A stretch of DNA of 64,000 bases from Paenibacillus plantarum (GCF_013141695.1 NZ_WHNY01000075.1:558001-622000); one strand, 5' to 3'; numbered from the stretch's first letter, positions 51,691-60,589 are shown. Program-made: numbers and translations. The notes: a model not told the origin generated them from the letters alone.

Positions 51691-52724
51691 TGGGCTGGAG
51701 TAAACCTTCTAGTGGCACACAATTAGACGTCAAAAAGCAGTTTGGGGCAAAAGGTGATGGATCTACGGACGACACTGCAGCCCTACAAGCCTGTCTGGAT
51801 AGCCTAGTAAATGGTACATCCATCTTTATACCGGATGGTACTTATATCACAACTGGATTAAAGATGTATAACAAATCGCATATAAGTGTTGTAAGTAATG
51901 GGGCTACCCTCAAGCTGAAAGCTAATAGCAACGCAGATGTATTTCTACTGGAGCAATGTCCCTATCTATCGATCAGTGGATTAAATATCGATGGGAACAA
52001 AGGAAATCAATCAAGCATTGTTACTGGACTAAAACTCAAAGCAAGCTATTTTACGAATATTTTGAACTGCCGTGTGACAAATGTCAAAGGAGACGGAGTC
52101 GCCATTATTGGCTACTATGATGGCACGTTGTTTCGAGGTAACGACGAAATTCATTTGAATCATTGTTTTGTGCAGTCCAATACTCGGCATGGCTTAAGTG
52201 TCGATTCTGTCGCAGACTTAAATGTAACAACTTGTAATATCGAATTCAACAGCGGAAACGGCATATTATTAACGAATACTACCGACATAGCCTCCGGCAA
52301 TGCCAATCTCATTGATAGCCAGATATTGAGCAATGACGGCTATGGTATCGAAGTTACAGAAGGATCATCGCGTCTGATAATCGCTAAAAATCACATCAGG
52401 AATAACGGGAAAAATGGGATTCGTTATGTAGGCGGAAAACAATATATATTTACCGAGAACAATATCCACCTAAACGGCAGGATCAATGAATATTCGGCCG
52501 CAATTATTGTAGGGTATAACCGTCGAGGTTTGATTGCAAATAACTTGATCACCTGTACGGACTTTTCACCAACACAGGGATATGGGATCGAAGCATTTAG
52601 CGTCAATGGCTTACGCATATTTAATAACGTCATAGAAGACAACTTGCAACCTGGTGTCATGATTGATCCAGATTGCTTGGATGTAAAGATCCGTGACAAT
52701 ATCGGGGTAGTCGATGCAGTATAA
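51690..52724 (+). CDS. Tailspike, right-handed beta-helix (pectate-lyase-3 type)
   Basis: The 344-residue protein begins with the tailspike head pattern DVKKQFGAKGDGSTDDTAALQ (Pectate_lyase_3). About 12 parallel beta-helix turns follow (repeats of LxxNxIxxNxGNGI). It likely binds or cleaves a surface polysaccharide. Catalytic residues cannot be assigned by eye. The ATG overlaps the previous stop. Confidence 0.85.
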   Translation: MGWSKPSSGTQLDVKKQFGAKGDGSTDDTAALQACLDSLVNGTSIFIPDGTYITTGLKMYNKSHISVVSNGATLKLKANSNADVFLLEQCPYLSISGLNIDGNKGNQSSIVTGLKLKASYFTNILNCRVTNVKGDGVAIIGYYDGTLFRGNDEIHLNHCFVQSNTRHGLSVDSVADLNVTTCNIEFNSGNGILLTNTTDIASGNANLIDSQILSNDGYGIEVTEGSSRLIIAKNHIRNNGKNGIRYVGGKQYIFTENNIHLNGRINEYSAAIIVGYNRRGLIANNLITCTDFSPTQGYGIEAFSVNGLRIFNNVIEDNLQPGVMIDPDCLDVKIRDNIGVVDAV

Positions 52725-52742
52725 AAAGGAGGACGTTTCATC

Positions 52743-54125
52743 GTGCCTGATTATACAGAAAAATTAAATTTACCTAAGCCGCTTGGGAACGAAAATGTAA
52801 CCAGAGAAAATTATAGAGCATTGATTGACGCGATCGATAACGCAGTGGCGAAAGCAGCGCATACGCACGACGGTACCACAGGTAATGGCGCGCAAATTAC
52901 AGCGGCCGGGCTCGCGAACGGAGCAGCAACGGACACCGTCTTAGGGAATAGAACTGCAGATCCGGCGCAGACTCCGTCAGGCTCAGTCGGAACGATAACG
53001 CAATTATTTTCGTGGATTACGAACCGTATTAAGGCGATGCTCGGTACAACAAATTGGTACGATGCGCCACCGACTACGTTGACCGCAGCGAATACGCATA
53101 TGACCGCAACGACTGGTGTTCACGGTGCGACTTCGGCTGCGACAGCTAATACGCTGATTACTCGAGACGGTAACGGGCGCGCACAAGTGGCGGTTCCTTC
53201 AGCGGCGGCAGATATCGCGCGTAAAGATACAGTCGATGCGGTAGCTACCGTTGCTAATGCGGCATTGCCTGCAACATCCTATACGGCAGCTGACGTATTA
53301 ACCAAGATAAAAACCGTAGACGGAGCAGGTAGCGGATTAGATGCTGATTTAGTAAAGGGTTATGTTCCCTTAAATAAAGCAGGAGATACGATGACAGGTG
53401 GGCTAACAATATCAAATGGAGCCCCCATAATTACGCTAACTGAAACAGATCAGTCTAATAAAAATTGGCACATTGTAACAGACGGTGGGAATTTTTCAAT
53501 AAGAGAAACCGATCTTGCCACTGAGCGATTTGCTATATCGGCAGGCGGCGATTGGATTTACAAGAGTAATATTTTGCCGCAATTACGTGCAACAAGTGGC
53601 TATTTAGAATGGTATAACGGAGGGGCGTGGCAACCAGTGGGAGGACAAACAGCAATACAAGCAACTTACACAAGAACGGCGACTTTGAACGCTAATAACA
53701 AAGCACCTCGTACTTGGCATTCAGTAGTTGATATTCAAAACAAAAGAGGTATTATAATGCACGCTGTGGCGGCTGTAGGCGTGAACGCTTATATCAACAG
53801 CGGAGACGATTACTACGTTGTAGGATCAACTCTATATATTAGATTGACCATAGACGATCAGGTGGAAACCATGCCTATGGTAATACCCAATAACGCCAAT
53901 GCCGGTCAATCCCCTAACCTATACCCTTTAGGTGCGCTGTTTATAAGAGATGAGCATAACGCAGGAGGAGATTACACTTACCTAGTACAACTTAGACAAG
54001 ACCCTATCTACTTCATGAAAAACTTCAAACTTGAGCTATATGGAGATCCAACACAGGCTGGCTACACAAACTCGGCCATAAATGTAAGCGGTACTGTTCG
54101 TTACGCTCTACATATCGGAACATAA
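52743..54125 (+). CDS. Tail fibre protein (460 aa), mosaic
   Basis: GTG at 52743 follows AAGGAGG. An N-terminal attachment region (YTEKLNLPKPLGNENVTREN) is followed by a repeat-rich Ala/Thr shaft up to ~residue 210. A fibre head domain (TLNANNKAPRTWHSVVDIQNK; YTYLVQLRQDPIYFMK) completes it. The GC content jumps in the shaft (about 52830-53340) compared with the AT-rich ends, a sign of domain swapping. It is a host-range determinant. Confidence 0.85.
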   Translation: MPDYTEKLNLPKPLGNENVTRENYRALIDAIDNAVAKAAHTHDGTTGNGAQITAAGLANGAATDTVLGNRTADPAQTPSGSVGTITQLFSWITNRIKAMLGTTNWYDAPPTTLTAANTHMTATTGVHGATSAATANTLITRDGNGRAQVAVPSAAADIARKDTVDAVATVANAALPATSYTAADVLTKIKTVDGAGSGLDADLVKGYVPLNKAGDTMTGGLTISNGAPIITLTETDQSNKNWHIVTDGGNFSIRETDLATERFAISAGGDWIYKSNILPQLRATSGYLEWYNGGAWQPVGGQTAIQATYTRTATLNANNKAPRTWHSVVDIQNKRGIIMHAVAAVGVNAYINSGDDYYVVGSTLYIRLTIDDQVETMPMVIPNNANAGQSPNLYPLGALFIRDEHNAGGDYTYLVQLRQDPIYFMKNFKLELYGDPTQAGYTNSAINVSGTVRYALHIGT

Positions 54126-54138
54126 GGAGGATGGTATT

Positions 54139-54711
54139 GTGCCTAAGATATATACAATAGTCGATACCGATGTAATAGTACAGGATATTGACGACAACGA
54201 CGAAACAAGTTATATAACCTATACGATAGGTTCTCTGATTAAGATAGAGACAATTAGGATAGACAGCGAAAATGTTGAGGACATTTCCTACACATTTGAC
54301 TTGGAACTAGGCGAATATGTGGAGCAAACGCGGGAACAACGATACTTCCCCGATCCCGAGGCAGTATCGCCAGTTGACGCTAAAATCGCAGAATTAAACA
54401 AAGCATGTAATGAAGCTATTCTCTCGGGATTCACCTCAGACGCACTTGGCACTGATAACACTTACGATTTCGACTACGATGCTCAAATCAACCTGGGAGG
54501 CATGCTTAACGCAATAACCGCTGGCATGGTTTCAGGTACCTTTCCGTGGAAAGCATCTGGCATTCCACAATTGCACACGATCAATCAATTTAAAACCGTT
54601 TTTGCCGCTGGCCTCACGCATAAAAATTCAAATATCGGTAAGTATTGGCTACTTAAGGAACAAGTTATCGCTGCTACCACTCCAGAGGAGAGAGAGGCGA
54701 TTGTATGGTAA
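54139..54711 (+). CDS. DUF4376-type tail fibre-associated protein
   Basis: The 190-residue protein has a C-terminal DUF4376 domain (LNKACNEAILSGFTSDALG; YDAQINLGGMLNAI), common in tail-fibre accessory proteins. It starts at GTG with AAGGAGG. It probably assists or joins the fibre. Confidence 0.8.
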   Translation: MPKIYTIVDTDVIVQDIDDNDETSYITYTIGSLIKIETIRIDSENVEDISYTFDLELGEYVEQTREQRYFPDPEAVSPVDAKIAELNKACNEAILSGFTSDALGTDNTYDFDYDAQINLGGMLNAITAGMVSGTFPWKASGIPQLHTINQFKTVFAAGLTHKNSNIGKYWLLKEQVIAATTPEEREAIVW

Positions 54712-55199
54712 CCCTCGAACCCTGTGACGTTATTTTCGTGAAGCGTCGTCGAGATCCAACGTTAAAAGATCGAATCATAGGCGAGTTAGTCAAATGGGCT
54801 ACGAAGAGTGAATACTCTCACGTAGCCTATTTTGTTTGCCCTGGTGTGATATTCGAAGCCAATGCCTTTAGAAGTGCTGGTTATGGATCACTTGATGCTT
54901 ATTCTGACTTCATTGTAAAACGTCTTAGTTTCGCACCTGAAGTGCGTCTTAGAATTCTTAATCAGATTCGAAAGACAGAAGGAGCTCAATACGGTTGGGG
55001 CGAGGTAATTGCTTTGTTATTTCGCAAGAGACTAGGTATACCTGTTTACTTCGACAGTCCCCAAGCATTTGAATGCGCGGAGCAATTAGTCAAAGCTGTT
55101 CATGCGGAAACGGAGATATGGATTGTTGCTCAAACAACAGGAGATATTAGCCCGCAGGACTTGTGGGAGTCCCCTTGGTTGGAAATAAAAAAAGACTGA
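54705..55199 (+). CDS. Permuted papain-like (YiiX/NlpC-P60 type) hydrolase
   Basis: The 164-residue protein shows the permuted NlpC/P60 pattern: CDVIFVK at 7-13, SHVAY with His39, IFEA with Glu51 and FECAEQL with Cys124. Members cleave peptidoglycan peptides or lipids. It lies at the end of the fibre operon and before the lysis genes, suggesting a wall-related function. Substrate is unknown. Confidence 0.75.
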   Translation: MVTLEPCDVIFVKRRRDPTLKDRIIGELVKWATKSEYSHVAYFVCPGVIFEANAFRSAGYGSLDAYSDFIVKRLSFAPEVRLRILNQIRKTEGAQYGWGEVIALLFRKRLGIPVYFDSPQAFECAEQLVKAVHAETEIWIVAQTTGDISPQDLWESPWLEIKKD

Positions 55200-55214
55200 G
55201 CAACCCAGTCTTTG
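55188..55214 (-). terminator. Shared terminator between convergent genes
   Basis: AAAGACTG and CAGTCTTT pair across AGCAACC. On the minus strand a T-run follows, ending the minus gene at 55224; on the plus strand it follows the hydrolase stop. Confidence 0.75.
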
Positions 55215-55223
55215 AACAATAAA

Positions 55224-55535
55224 TCAATATGGTAAAATTCCATTAAATGGTTCTTCACTTTCAATGCAGTCATTTGCTACACCAGCACATACTTCATCTA
55301 TCCGTTCAACATGTTGGCCAAATGAATCAACTGGATCTTTGGTATTTTTGTAACGTCGTTCTAAAACATCACCTGGACCAGTTTCATCACTAATGATTTC
55401 ACGAGCGCAAATCTTACCTGCCTCTTTAGAACTTAATCCTTTATTTATTAATCTGCGAAATTTTGATACTTTTCCAATGTAAACACTATGTTCCTCTTTG
55501 GTATAAGATCCAATATTAATATTCATGATCTCCAT
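55224..55535 (-). CDS. Hypothetical minus-strand protein (103 aa)
   Basis: AAGGAG precedes the ATG at 55535. The protein is soluble and acidic, with no signal peptide; it contains SKFRRLINKGLSSKEAGKICAREI. It lies alone on the minus strand between fibre and lysis genes, with its own terminator, like a moron expressed in lysogens. Family not recognised. Confidence 0.65.
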   Translation of the reverse strand: MEIMNINIGSYTKEEHSVYIGKVSKFRRLINKGLSSKEAGKICAREIISDETGPGDVLERRYKNTKDPVDSFGQHVERIDEVCAGVANDCIESEEPFNGILPY

Positions 55536-55670
55536 TTCGTATCGACTCCTTTAAATTGCATTAGATTAATTCTACCATTGATCAAGTGAAATGTTTGTCA
55601 GAATTTGTGGCTCCGATCCATTCGGGGCTATTTTTATGCCTATGAATTGGGCAGAAAGAAGAGGTGTTTA

Positions 55671-56129
55671 ATGGATGTACGACTATTAGCAACAAATCTA
55701 TATTCAGCTGCAGCAGGGGCAACGGAAAGGGAGTTTATCTTTAGTGGTTTCGTAGCTGCGGTTGGTACGTTCATTGCAGCTGCGCTTGGCGGGTGGGATG
55801 TATCACTCAAGCTCCTAGCCTACATGATGTTTGCTGACTACGTAACTGGTGTTTTAGGCGCCATTAAGTGTAAGAACGTAAATAGCGATGTGATGTTCTG
55901 GGGTGGTATCCGAAAGGGCATTGTCATGCTTGTGATCTTCCTTGCCGTCCATCTTGATCAGTTTATAGGTGGTAATGCGCCGATCTTTAGAACACTTGCG
56001 ATCTACTTTTATGCTGGTCGCGAAGGTCTGTCATTGATTGAGAACTTTGGTGTCCTCGGTGTACCATGGCCGCCAGCTATTAAAAATGCACTTGAGCAGC
56101 TTAAACAGAAGGGTGAGAACCAAAAATGA
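55671..56129 (+). CDS. Holin (phage_holin_4 / TcdE-type)
   Basis: ATG 55671 follows AGAGGTG; the longer frame has no site. The 152-residue protein has three or more hydrophobic segments (FIFSGFVAAVGTFIAAALGG; LLAYMMFADYVTGVLGA with the family's DYVTG motif; GIVMLVIFLAVHLD). It makes membrane holes that release the endolysin encoded next (overlap four bases). Confidence 0.9.
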   Translation: MDVRLLATNLYSAAAGATEREFIFSGFVAAVGTFIAAALGGWDVSLKLLAYMMFADYVTGVLGAIKCKNVNSDVMFWGGIRKGIVMLVIFLAVHLDQFIGGNAPIFRTLAIYFYAGREGLSLIENFGVLGVPWPPAIKNALEQLKQKGENQK

Positions 56130-56740
56130 ATGTTAAGGATCAAACCTATTGGTGGGGAAAGGCAAAGGAGGCCAGCGCAATCATTGGCTGGTTCCCAACT
56201 GTAATATTTGCTCAATGGCAGCATGAGACTGCTCACTTCACGAGTTCCAATTTTACGAAGAATAACAACATCGCCGGCCAGACATGGCAGAGTTATATGC
56301 CATTGTCCATGAAAGGGACAGCACGTCCGGCAGCGGAGGGCGATTATTACATCCGGTATAACGATCCGGTTACCGGTTATGTGGATTTCATTCAAAAGAA
56401 CGGCAGATATGAAGATGTGAAACAGCAGGGAACCGAAGAAGAACAGATCCGGGAAATTGCAGCATGCGGCTGGGCAGTGGATACAAATTATGCAATGAAG
56501 TTAATCAATCGTTTGAATGACAATAAACAACTGGGGTATGCATTGGAGGAGGATCCTGAATTGGATAAGGACGTTGCGAATACGATCATTAACACTTGGA
56601 TTAAACCTGAATGGCATGAAGCAGAAGTTAAAAAGATTGGTGCTTTGGCCGAAACAATTACTGAATTGAGCAAACAGCAAAAATATTACAATTGGCTAGC
56701 TAATCGATTACGGAAGGCTTCCGGACAGCCGGAGGAATAA
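56126..56740 (+). CDS. Endolysin, glucosaminidase (GH73) type
   Basis: The 204-residue protein has the GH73 signature FAQWQHETAHFTSSNF (catalytic Glu34) and KNNNIAG. An ATG overlap couples it to the holin. It should cleave the glycan chains of peptidoglycan. No separate wall-binding domain is seen; the C-terminal helices (LSKQQKYYNWLANRLRK) are short. Confidence 0.85.
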   Translation: MNVKDQTYWWGKAKEASAIIGWFPTVIFAQWQHETAHFTSSNFTKNNNIAGQTWQSYMPLSMKGTARPAAEGDYYIRYNDPVTGYVDFIQKNGRYEDVKQQGTEEEQIREIAACGWAVDTNYAMKLINRLNDNKQLGYALEEDPELDKDVANTIINTWIKPEWHEAEVKKIGALAETITELSKQQKYYNWLANRLRKASGQPEE

Positions 56741-56805
56741 ATGATTAAATATGGAGGTAATTTAAATTTAATGTCGAATATTGGAAGTCATAAGGAGATG
56801 ATTTC

Positions 56806-57699
56806 ATGACGACGAAATTTAAAAGCTTCAATGCATATCAAATTGACCTTCACTATCAAATGAAAAAGAAAAACATAGAGTATGATGAATTCAAGTGGGA
56901 ATCAATTATTTTTTTTGATGTTTTAGAAAAAATAAACTCGTTAAACATGCAGGCAAAAACTAAGCGTTATGGAGATTCATGGTTAATGCACTTGGATCAT
57001 CTAGAAGAGGATGAGCATTTTATTTTTGGTCGTATGTCATCTGCAGAATACGGTACAACGGGAGAACTGATTCACGCTGATAATTTAACAAAAAGGCCCA
57101 ATCCAAAACAAACCAGAGAAGGCGAGACCGAACTTACATATTTTTTAATTCGAAAATCAGATGGTTTTCTTCTTCTACAATCAAATATGAAGTTGCACAG
57201 GGCTCGATTTGAAGAATACATTGAAGAGTTGGGTAAAGATAGTATAGCTGGTCATAACTTGACGTATATTCAGATATGCACATTAGTAAACGATTCATTC
57301 TTTGAGAGCATCAGGCAACTGAATACTGTTAATAAAATTGAGATTGAGGTAACTGCTGTCGATGCACAAGCTTTCGAAAATGAAGCTGTTCGCGCTTTGC
57401 AACGGGACGCTGACAGAACTTCTGCAACGAATGTTAACTTAGTGTTTCAAGCAAAACATAAGCGTGAAGGACTTAAAAAAGTTGTCCCGCTTTTAATAGA
57501 CTATAAAGATAAACAAGGGGTTACTAAAATAGTAGTGCGGGGTAAGCTTGCTGGTGCTGAAAAGGTAATAAAAATGGATGATTCTCAAGAACGATTTAAA
57601 AAGAAAGTGGCAGTTGATACTAATAATCAGCCTATGTTGAGTTCAGTGGAGTTAGTTCTTAAGGAGATTGCCAGTCAGAGATCACCTTTAAGGAGTTGA
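56806..57699 (+). CDS. Soluble partner of a two-gene cassette, RexA/DUF6731-like
   Basis: The 297-residue protein has a mixed alpha/beta N-terminal domain. A TELTYFLIRKSDGFLLLQSN segment (about 107-126) leads into a helix that recalls RexA and DUF6731/DUF4868 proteins, then NTVNKIEIEVTAVDA and a basic C-terminal part (KHKREGLKKVVPLL). GGAG precedes the ATG, and the stop lies seven bases from the membrane partner. I see no catalytic motif. RexA-like sensing is an architectural inference. Confidence 0.55.
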   Translation: MTTKFKSFNAYQIDLHYQMKKKNIEYDEFKWESIIFFDVLEKINSLNMQAKTKRYGDSWLMHLDHLEEDEHFIFGRMSSAEYGTTGELIHADNLTKRPNPKQTREGETELTYFLIRKSDGFLLLQSNMKLHRARFEEYIEELGKDSIAGHNLTYIQICTLVNDSFFESIRQLNTVNKIEIEVTAVDAQAFENEAVRALQRDADRTSATNVNLVFQAKHKREGLKKVVPLLIDYKDKQGVTKIVVRGKLAGAEKVIKMDDSQERFKKKVAVDTNNQPMLSSVELVLKEIASQRSPLRS

Positions 57700-57705
57700 C
57701 AATTA

Positions 57706-58260
57706 ATGTTACTTTCATTTATTAAAGCAAACAATTTTCCTTGGGTCACTTTAAAGAGATATTGGAAAAATTCAACTAAATCAGAGCTACTGGTGGATGT
57801 ATTTTTACCTATTGTAATTGCAATAATAATGACTTATTTTACCGCTTTATCTGTTACGAAATTTACTGTATTAATTGAAAAGTTTCAGCAAATTAGCGGT
57901 CAGGTTATAGCTGCAATCTCTATTCTCGCTGGGTTCAATGTTGCCAGTATAACAATTATTGCAACAGTGAGCAGCGGACCGTTACTTGTGTTAAGAACTC
58001 GACTACCCGGTGCGCAGTTAAGTAGGTATGAAATGTTGATTTGTTTTTTTACTTGGGCTGTTATTATTCAGTTAACTGTGGTTCTAATAAGTATCGTCTT
58101 ATTCTATATGGGTTCGTTTATTCCAGAACACATTAAAGATTGGGGCGTTCCAATGTGGGCTTGGTGTTGCGCTGTTTTTTGGTTATCAATAACTATTCAT
58201 TCGATTTTTTTGTCTGTACGCAATATGAAAACCCTCTATTTATATGTCACTTATGAATGA
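57706..58260 (+). CDS. Four-TM membrane partner, RexB/KwaA-like
   Basis: The 184-residue protein has hydrophobic segments near residues 30-50, 66-90, 108-135 and 148-170 (FLPIVIAIIMTYFTALSV; ILAGFNVASITIIATV; WAVIIQLTVVLISIVLFY; CCAVFWLSITIHSIFL). No signal peptide. It is coupled to the soluble gene. RexB and KwaA are membrane partners with a similar four-helix plan. A membrane-damaging or sensing role in phage exclusion is likely but unproven. Confidence 0.6.
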   Translation: MLLSFIKANNFPWVTLKRYWKNSTKSELLVDVFLPIVIAIIMTYFTALSVTKFTVLIEKFQQISGQVIAAISILAGFNVASITIIATVSSGPLLVLRTRLPGAQLSRYEMLICFFTWAVIIQLTVVLISIVLFYMGSFIPEHIKDWGVPMWAWCCAVFWLSITIHSIFLSVRNMKTLYLYVTYE

Positions 58261-58354
58261 AATATAAATATTATTTTAATATTCATTCAATTTCAGATTT
58301 CATTTGAATAGAATCGAAAAGGTTAAAAGGTAGAATCATATTTGCAGGGTGTTA

Positions 58355-58431
58355 AAAGTCAAAGGGAGGAACCCTTGGGCTTTTTTAATTTCAGCTATAA
58401 CCCTGCTAGCAAAAAACTAGCAGGGCTTTTT
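58355..58431 (+). terminator. Tandem terminators at the right end of prophage
   Basis: A first hairpin (58355-58366 with 58372-58383) is followed by TTTTTT. A second is perfect: CCCTGCTAG (58401-58409) with CTAGCAGGG (58417-58425), then CTTTTT. Tandem strong terminators insulate the cassette from the minus-strand gene. Confidence 0.85.
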
Positions 58432-58478
58432 CTGGTGAAGGGTGAGATCCCATTCGCCCATCATTTTTTAACTAGATA

Positions 58479-58640
58479 TTAGTATTCTTTCTCTTCCTTT
58501 GATGGTCGTATAAAAGTAATGCCTCTGTTAATCAACTCTTTTTCAAGTAATTCAATAAACTCTTCATCTAGATTCATTATAAGAGCATCTTTGTACGCCG
58601 AAAGTAAAGCGTCGTCACTCAGATTCAAGTTGTATCTCAA
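58479..58640 (-). CDS. sda: Sda-like sporulation histidine kinase inhibitor (53 aa)
   Basis: TTG 58640 follows GGGAGAA. The 53-residue product contains LSDDALLSAYKDALIMNLDEE then FIELLEKELINRG, aligning well with B. subtilis Sda (LSDELLIESY...MNL.RDFIELIE.E). Sda binds the sporulation kinase KinA and blocks its autophosphorylation. Placed at the prophage end, it may delay sporulation of lysogens. It could also be a host gene displaced by integration. Confidence 0.75.
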   Translation of the reverse strand: MRYNLNLSDDALLSAYKDALIMNLDEEFIELLEKELINRGITFIRPSKEEKEY

Positions 58641-58750
58641 TATATATTCTCCCTTTAGCGAATGGGATTCAAACCTTCACCTTAGGTATTATGGACTATT
58701 TGGAATATATTGGGTTATATTTTTCGACAAAAGGCACTGAATCGTTTGAA

Positions 58751-59028
58751 ATGAAAGTATATAACAAGCTTATAAGAGATAAGATTCCGCAGATCATCGA
58801 GAAATTAGGTTCTACATATTCAAACATGGTCCTCCAACCATATGAATATAGAGAAGTGTTAAAATGCAAATCTTTAATAATTCATCGAATAAGGATGTTG
58901 AAAAATTAGCTGATATTATAGAAGCAATTTATCCGATTGTTGCAAATAAAGGCTTGACACTCGAGGATTTTGAACAGATCCGATTAAAGAAGTTTGTTGA
59001 AAGAGGCGGATTTAGGGAGACATACTAG
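58751..59028 (+). pseudogene. Broken MazG-like phosphohydrolase gene
   Basis: MKVYNKLIRDKIPQIIEKLG starts at 58751 and is the N-terminus of phosphoribosyl-ATP pyrophosphohydrolase-like house-cleaning proteins. After YEYREVLK (to ~58865) the frame is lost. It resumes from 58864 in another frame as KDVEKLADIIEAIY and LKKFVERGGF, ending at 59028. Both halves belong to the same family, so it is a frameshifted or partly deleted remnant. Confidence 0.7.
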
Positions 59029-59495
59029 CTGAACAAAGAGGTTCAGTTTATTTACAAGATCTCTTTAGTACAGTTTATTTACCGAATATAGTAGGCTATG
59101 TTAGGAATACATTTGTTGCAGTGTTTTTTACTTTGAAAATTTTCGTCCCCAAAGCGTCCCCAATATTAAATTGTACTATCTGTACTATATGCAATTTTGC
59201 CTCTGTTATAGTCAAATAAACCCTTATAGAATAAGGGTTGCTGCAAACTGTCCTATAAAATAATAACGGCGACTGCTTGCGCAGCCGCCTCATGGGAGAG
59301 GAGAAACCGGATGAAGAGCTTATGGGGAAACGTAAGCCTTCTCCGCGGTTGTCTACGACATTCTCTGATGTCGATAGTTCAAGGATGACCGCTTTACGGT
59401 AAATTTATACATCGCAGTGATAAATTTTTTGTGTCAGATTAGTGCTTGTGGTACGATAGCAAAAGAATGAACCAGCATGGAAGGGAAACGCACAG
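59029..59495. other. Probable prophage/host boundary region
   Basis: This 467-base stretch holds two copies of CAGTTTATTTAC (59044-59055, 59071-59082). A CGTCCCCAAAGCGTCCCC run lies near 59150. There are hairpins AACCCTTA/TAAGGGTT (59219-59239) and a GC-rich one around 59271-59289. A short frame from 59292 ends at TAA near 59403; I do not call it a gene. The right attachment site probably lies here, but the left copy is outside the window. Confidence 0.4.
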
Positions 59496-60071
59496 ATGAG
59501 AGTGATTTCAGGCACGGCCAAAGGCAGGTCGTTAAAGGCTGTACCCGGTACAAGTACACGACCAACAACTGATAAAGTGAAGGAAGCGATCTTCAGTATG
59601 ATCGGACCTTATTTCGATGGAGGGCAGGTACTCGATCTGTTCGCCGGCACGGGCGGGCTAGGGATTGAAGCGCTGAGCCGTGGGATGGATAAGGCGGTCT
59701 TTATTGATATCGAGAAGAAAAGCATTGATACCATTGGGCACAATGTTGAAGTCGCCAAAGTGAAGGATCAGGTGGAGATTTACCGTACGGATGCGGCGAG
59801 AGCGTTGAAGGTACTGGCGAAGCGGGCGGAGAAGTTCCAACTTGTATTCCTCGATCCACCTTACCGGATGAAAGGGATTGCTGAGCTGATGACAACGATG
59901 GAGGAACAAGCCATTGTGGAACCGGACGCGACGATCGTAGTCGAGCACGATGCTAAGGATGTATTGTTAGAAACCATAGGTGGCTTCAAGCAGCTACGTA
60001 GAGCAGACTATGGAGATACAGCTGTTACCATATTTAAACGCGACAACACATCCATAGGACTCAGTAATTGA
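59496..60071 (+). CDS. rsmD: 16S rRNA (guanine966-N2)-methyltransferase
   Basis: The 191-residue protein has MRVISGTAKGRSLKAVPG, SAM motif DLFAGTGGLGIEALSRG and the NPPY-like LVFLDPPYRMK, all of RsmD. It methylates G966 of 16S rRNA. First host gene after the prophage. AAGGGA precedes the ATG. coaD follows immediately, the usual Firmicutes order. Confidence 0.95.
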   Translation: MRVISGTAKGRSLKAVPGTSTRPTTDKVKEAIFSMIGPYFDGGQVLDLFAGTGGLGIEALSRGMDKAVFIDIEKKSIDTIGHNVEVAKVKDQVEIYRTDAARALKVLAKRAEKFQLVFLDPPYRMKGIAELMTTMEEQAIVEPDATIVVEHDAKDVLLETIGGFKQLRRADYGDTAVTIFKRDNTSIGLSN

Positions 60072-60085
60072 AGGAGATGAACAGC

Positions 60086-60589
60086 ATGATGAGGCAAGAA
60101 CACGGTATTACAGTTGCGGTATATCCAGGTAGCTTTGACCCGGTTACCTACGGTCATCTTGATATTATACATAGAGCAGCAAAAGTATTTGATAAACTTA
60201 TTGTAGCGGTGCTGAACAATACATCCAAAAATGCGTTATTCACCCTAGAAGAGCGCATGGAACTGCTTCGCAAGGTAACCGCGGATCTTCCCAATGTGGA
60301 GATCGATGGTTTTCGGGATCTGATGGTCAATTATATGAAACAACGTAATGTCAGACTTATCGTTCGTGGACTTCGGGCCGTTTCAGATTTTGAATATGAA
60401 TTGCAAATGGCATCGACCAATCACAAGCTGAACCCAGATGTGGAAACGTTTTTTATGACGTCCAAGCCACAGTTTTCGTATTTGAGCTCAAGCATCGTGA
60501 AAGAGATTGCCAAGTTCCATGGACCTGTCGAGGATCTGGTACCAGCAGAAGTGGAAGAGGAACTACGCAAAAAATTCCCTCAGACCTAG
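60086..60589 (+). CDS. coaD: Phosphopantetheine adenylyltransferase
   Basis: ATG 60086 follows AAGGAGATG; upstream TTG 60068 is less likely. AVYPGSFDPVTYGHLDII (nucleotidyltransferase TxGH motif) and IVRGLRAVSDFEYELQMA are diagnostic. It makes dephospho-CoA in CoA biosynthesis. 167 residues, full length. Confidence 0.96.
   Translation: MMRQEHGITVAVYPGSFDPVTYGHLDIIHRAAKVFDKLIVAVLNNTSKNALFTLEERMELLRKVTADLPNVEIDGFRDLMVNYMKQRNVRLIVRGLRAVSDFEYELQMASTNHKLNPDVETFFMTSKPQFSYLSSSIVKEIAKFHGPVEDLVPAEVEEELRKKFPQT

Noticed and set aside
51690..54125. Diversity-generating retroelement target
   Set aside because: No reverse transcriptase or template repeat pair is seen; GC change is better explained by recombination.
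59292..59406. Short frame upstream of rsmD
   Set aside because: About 36 codons, several overlapping alternatives, no homology I recognise; left as part of the boundary region.
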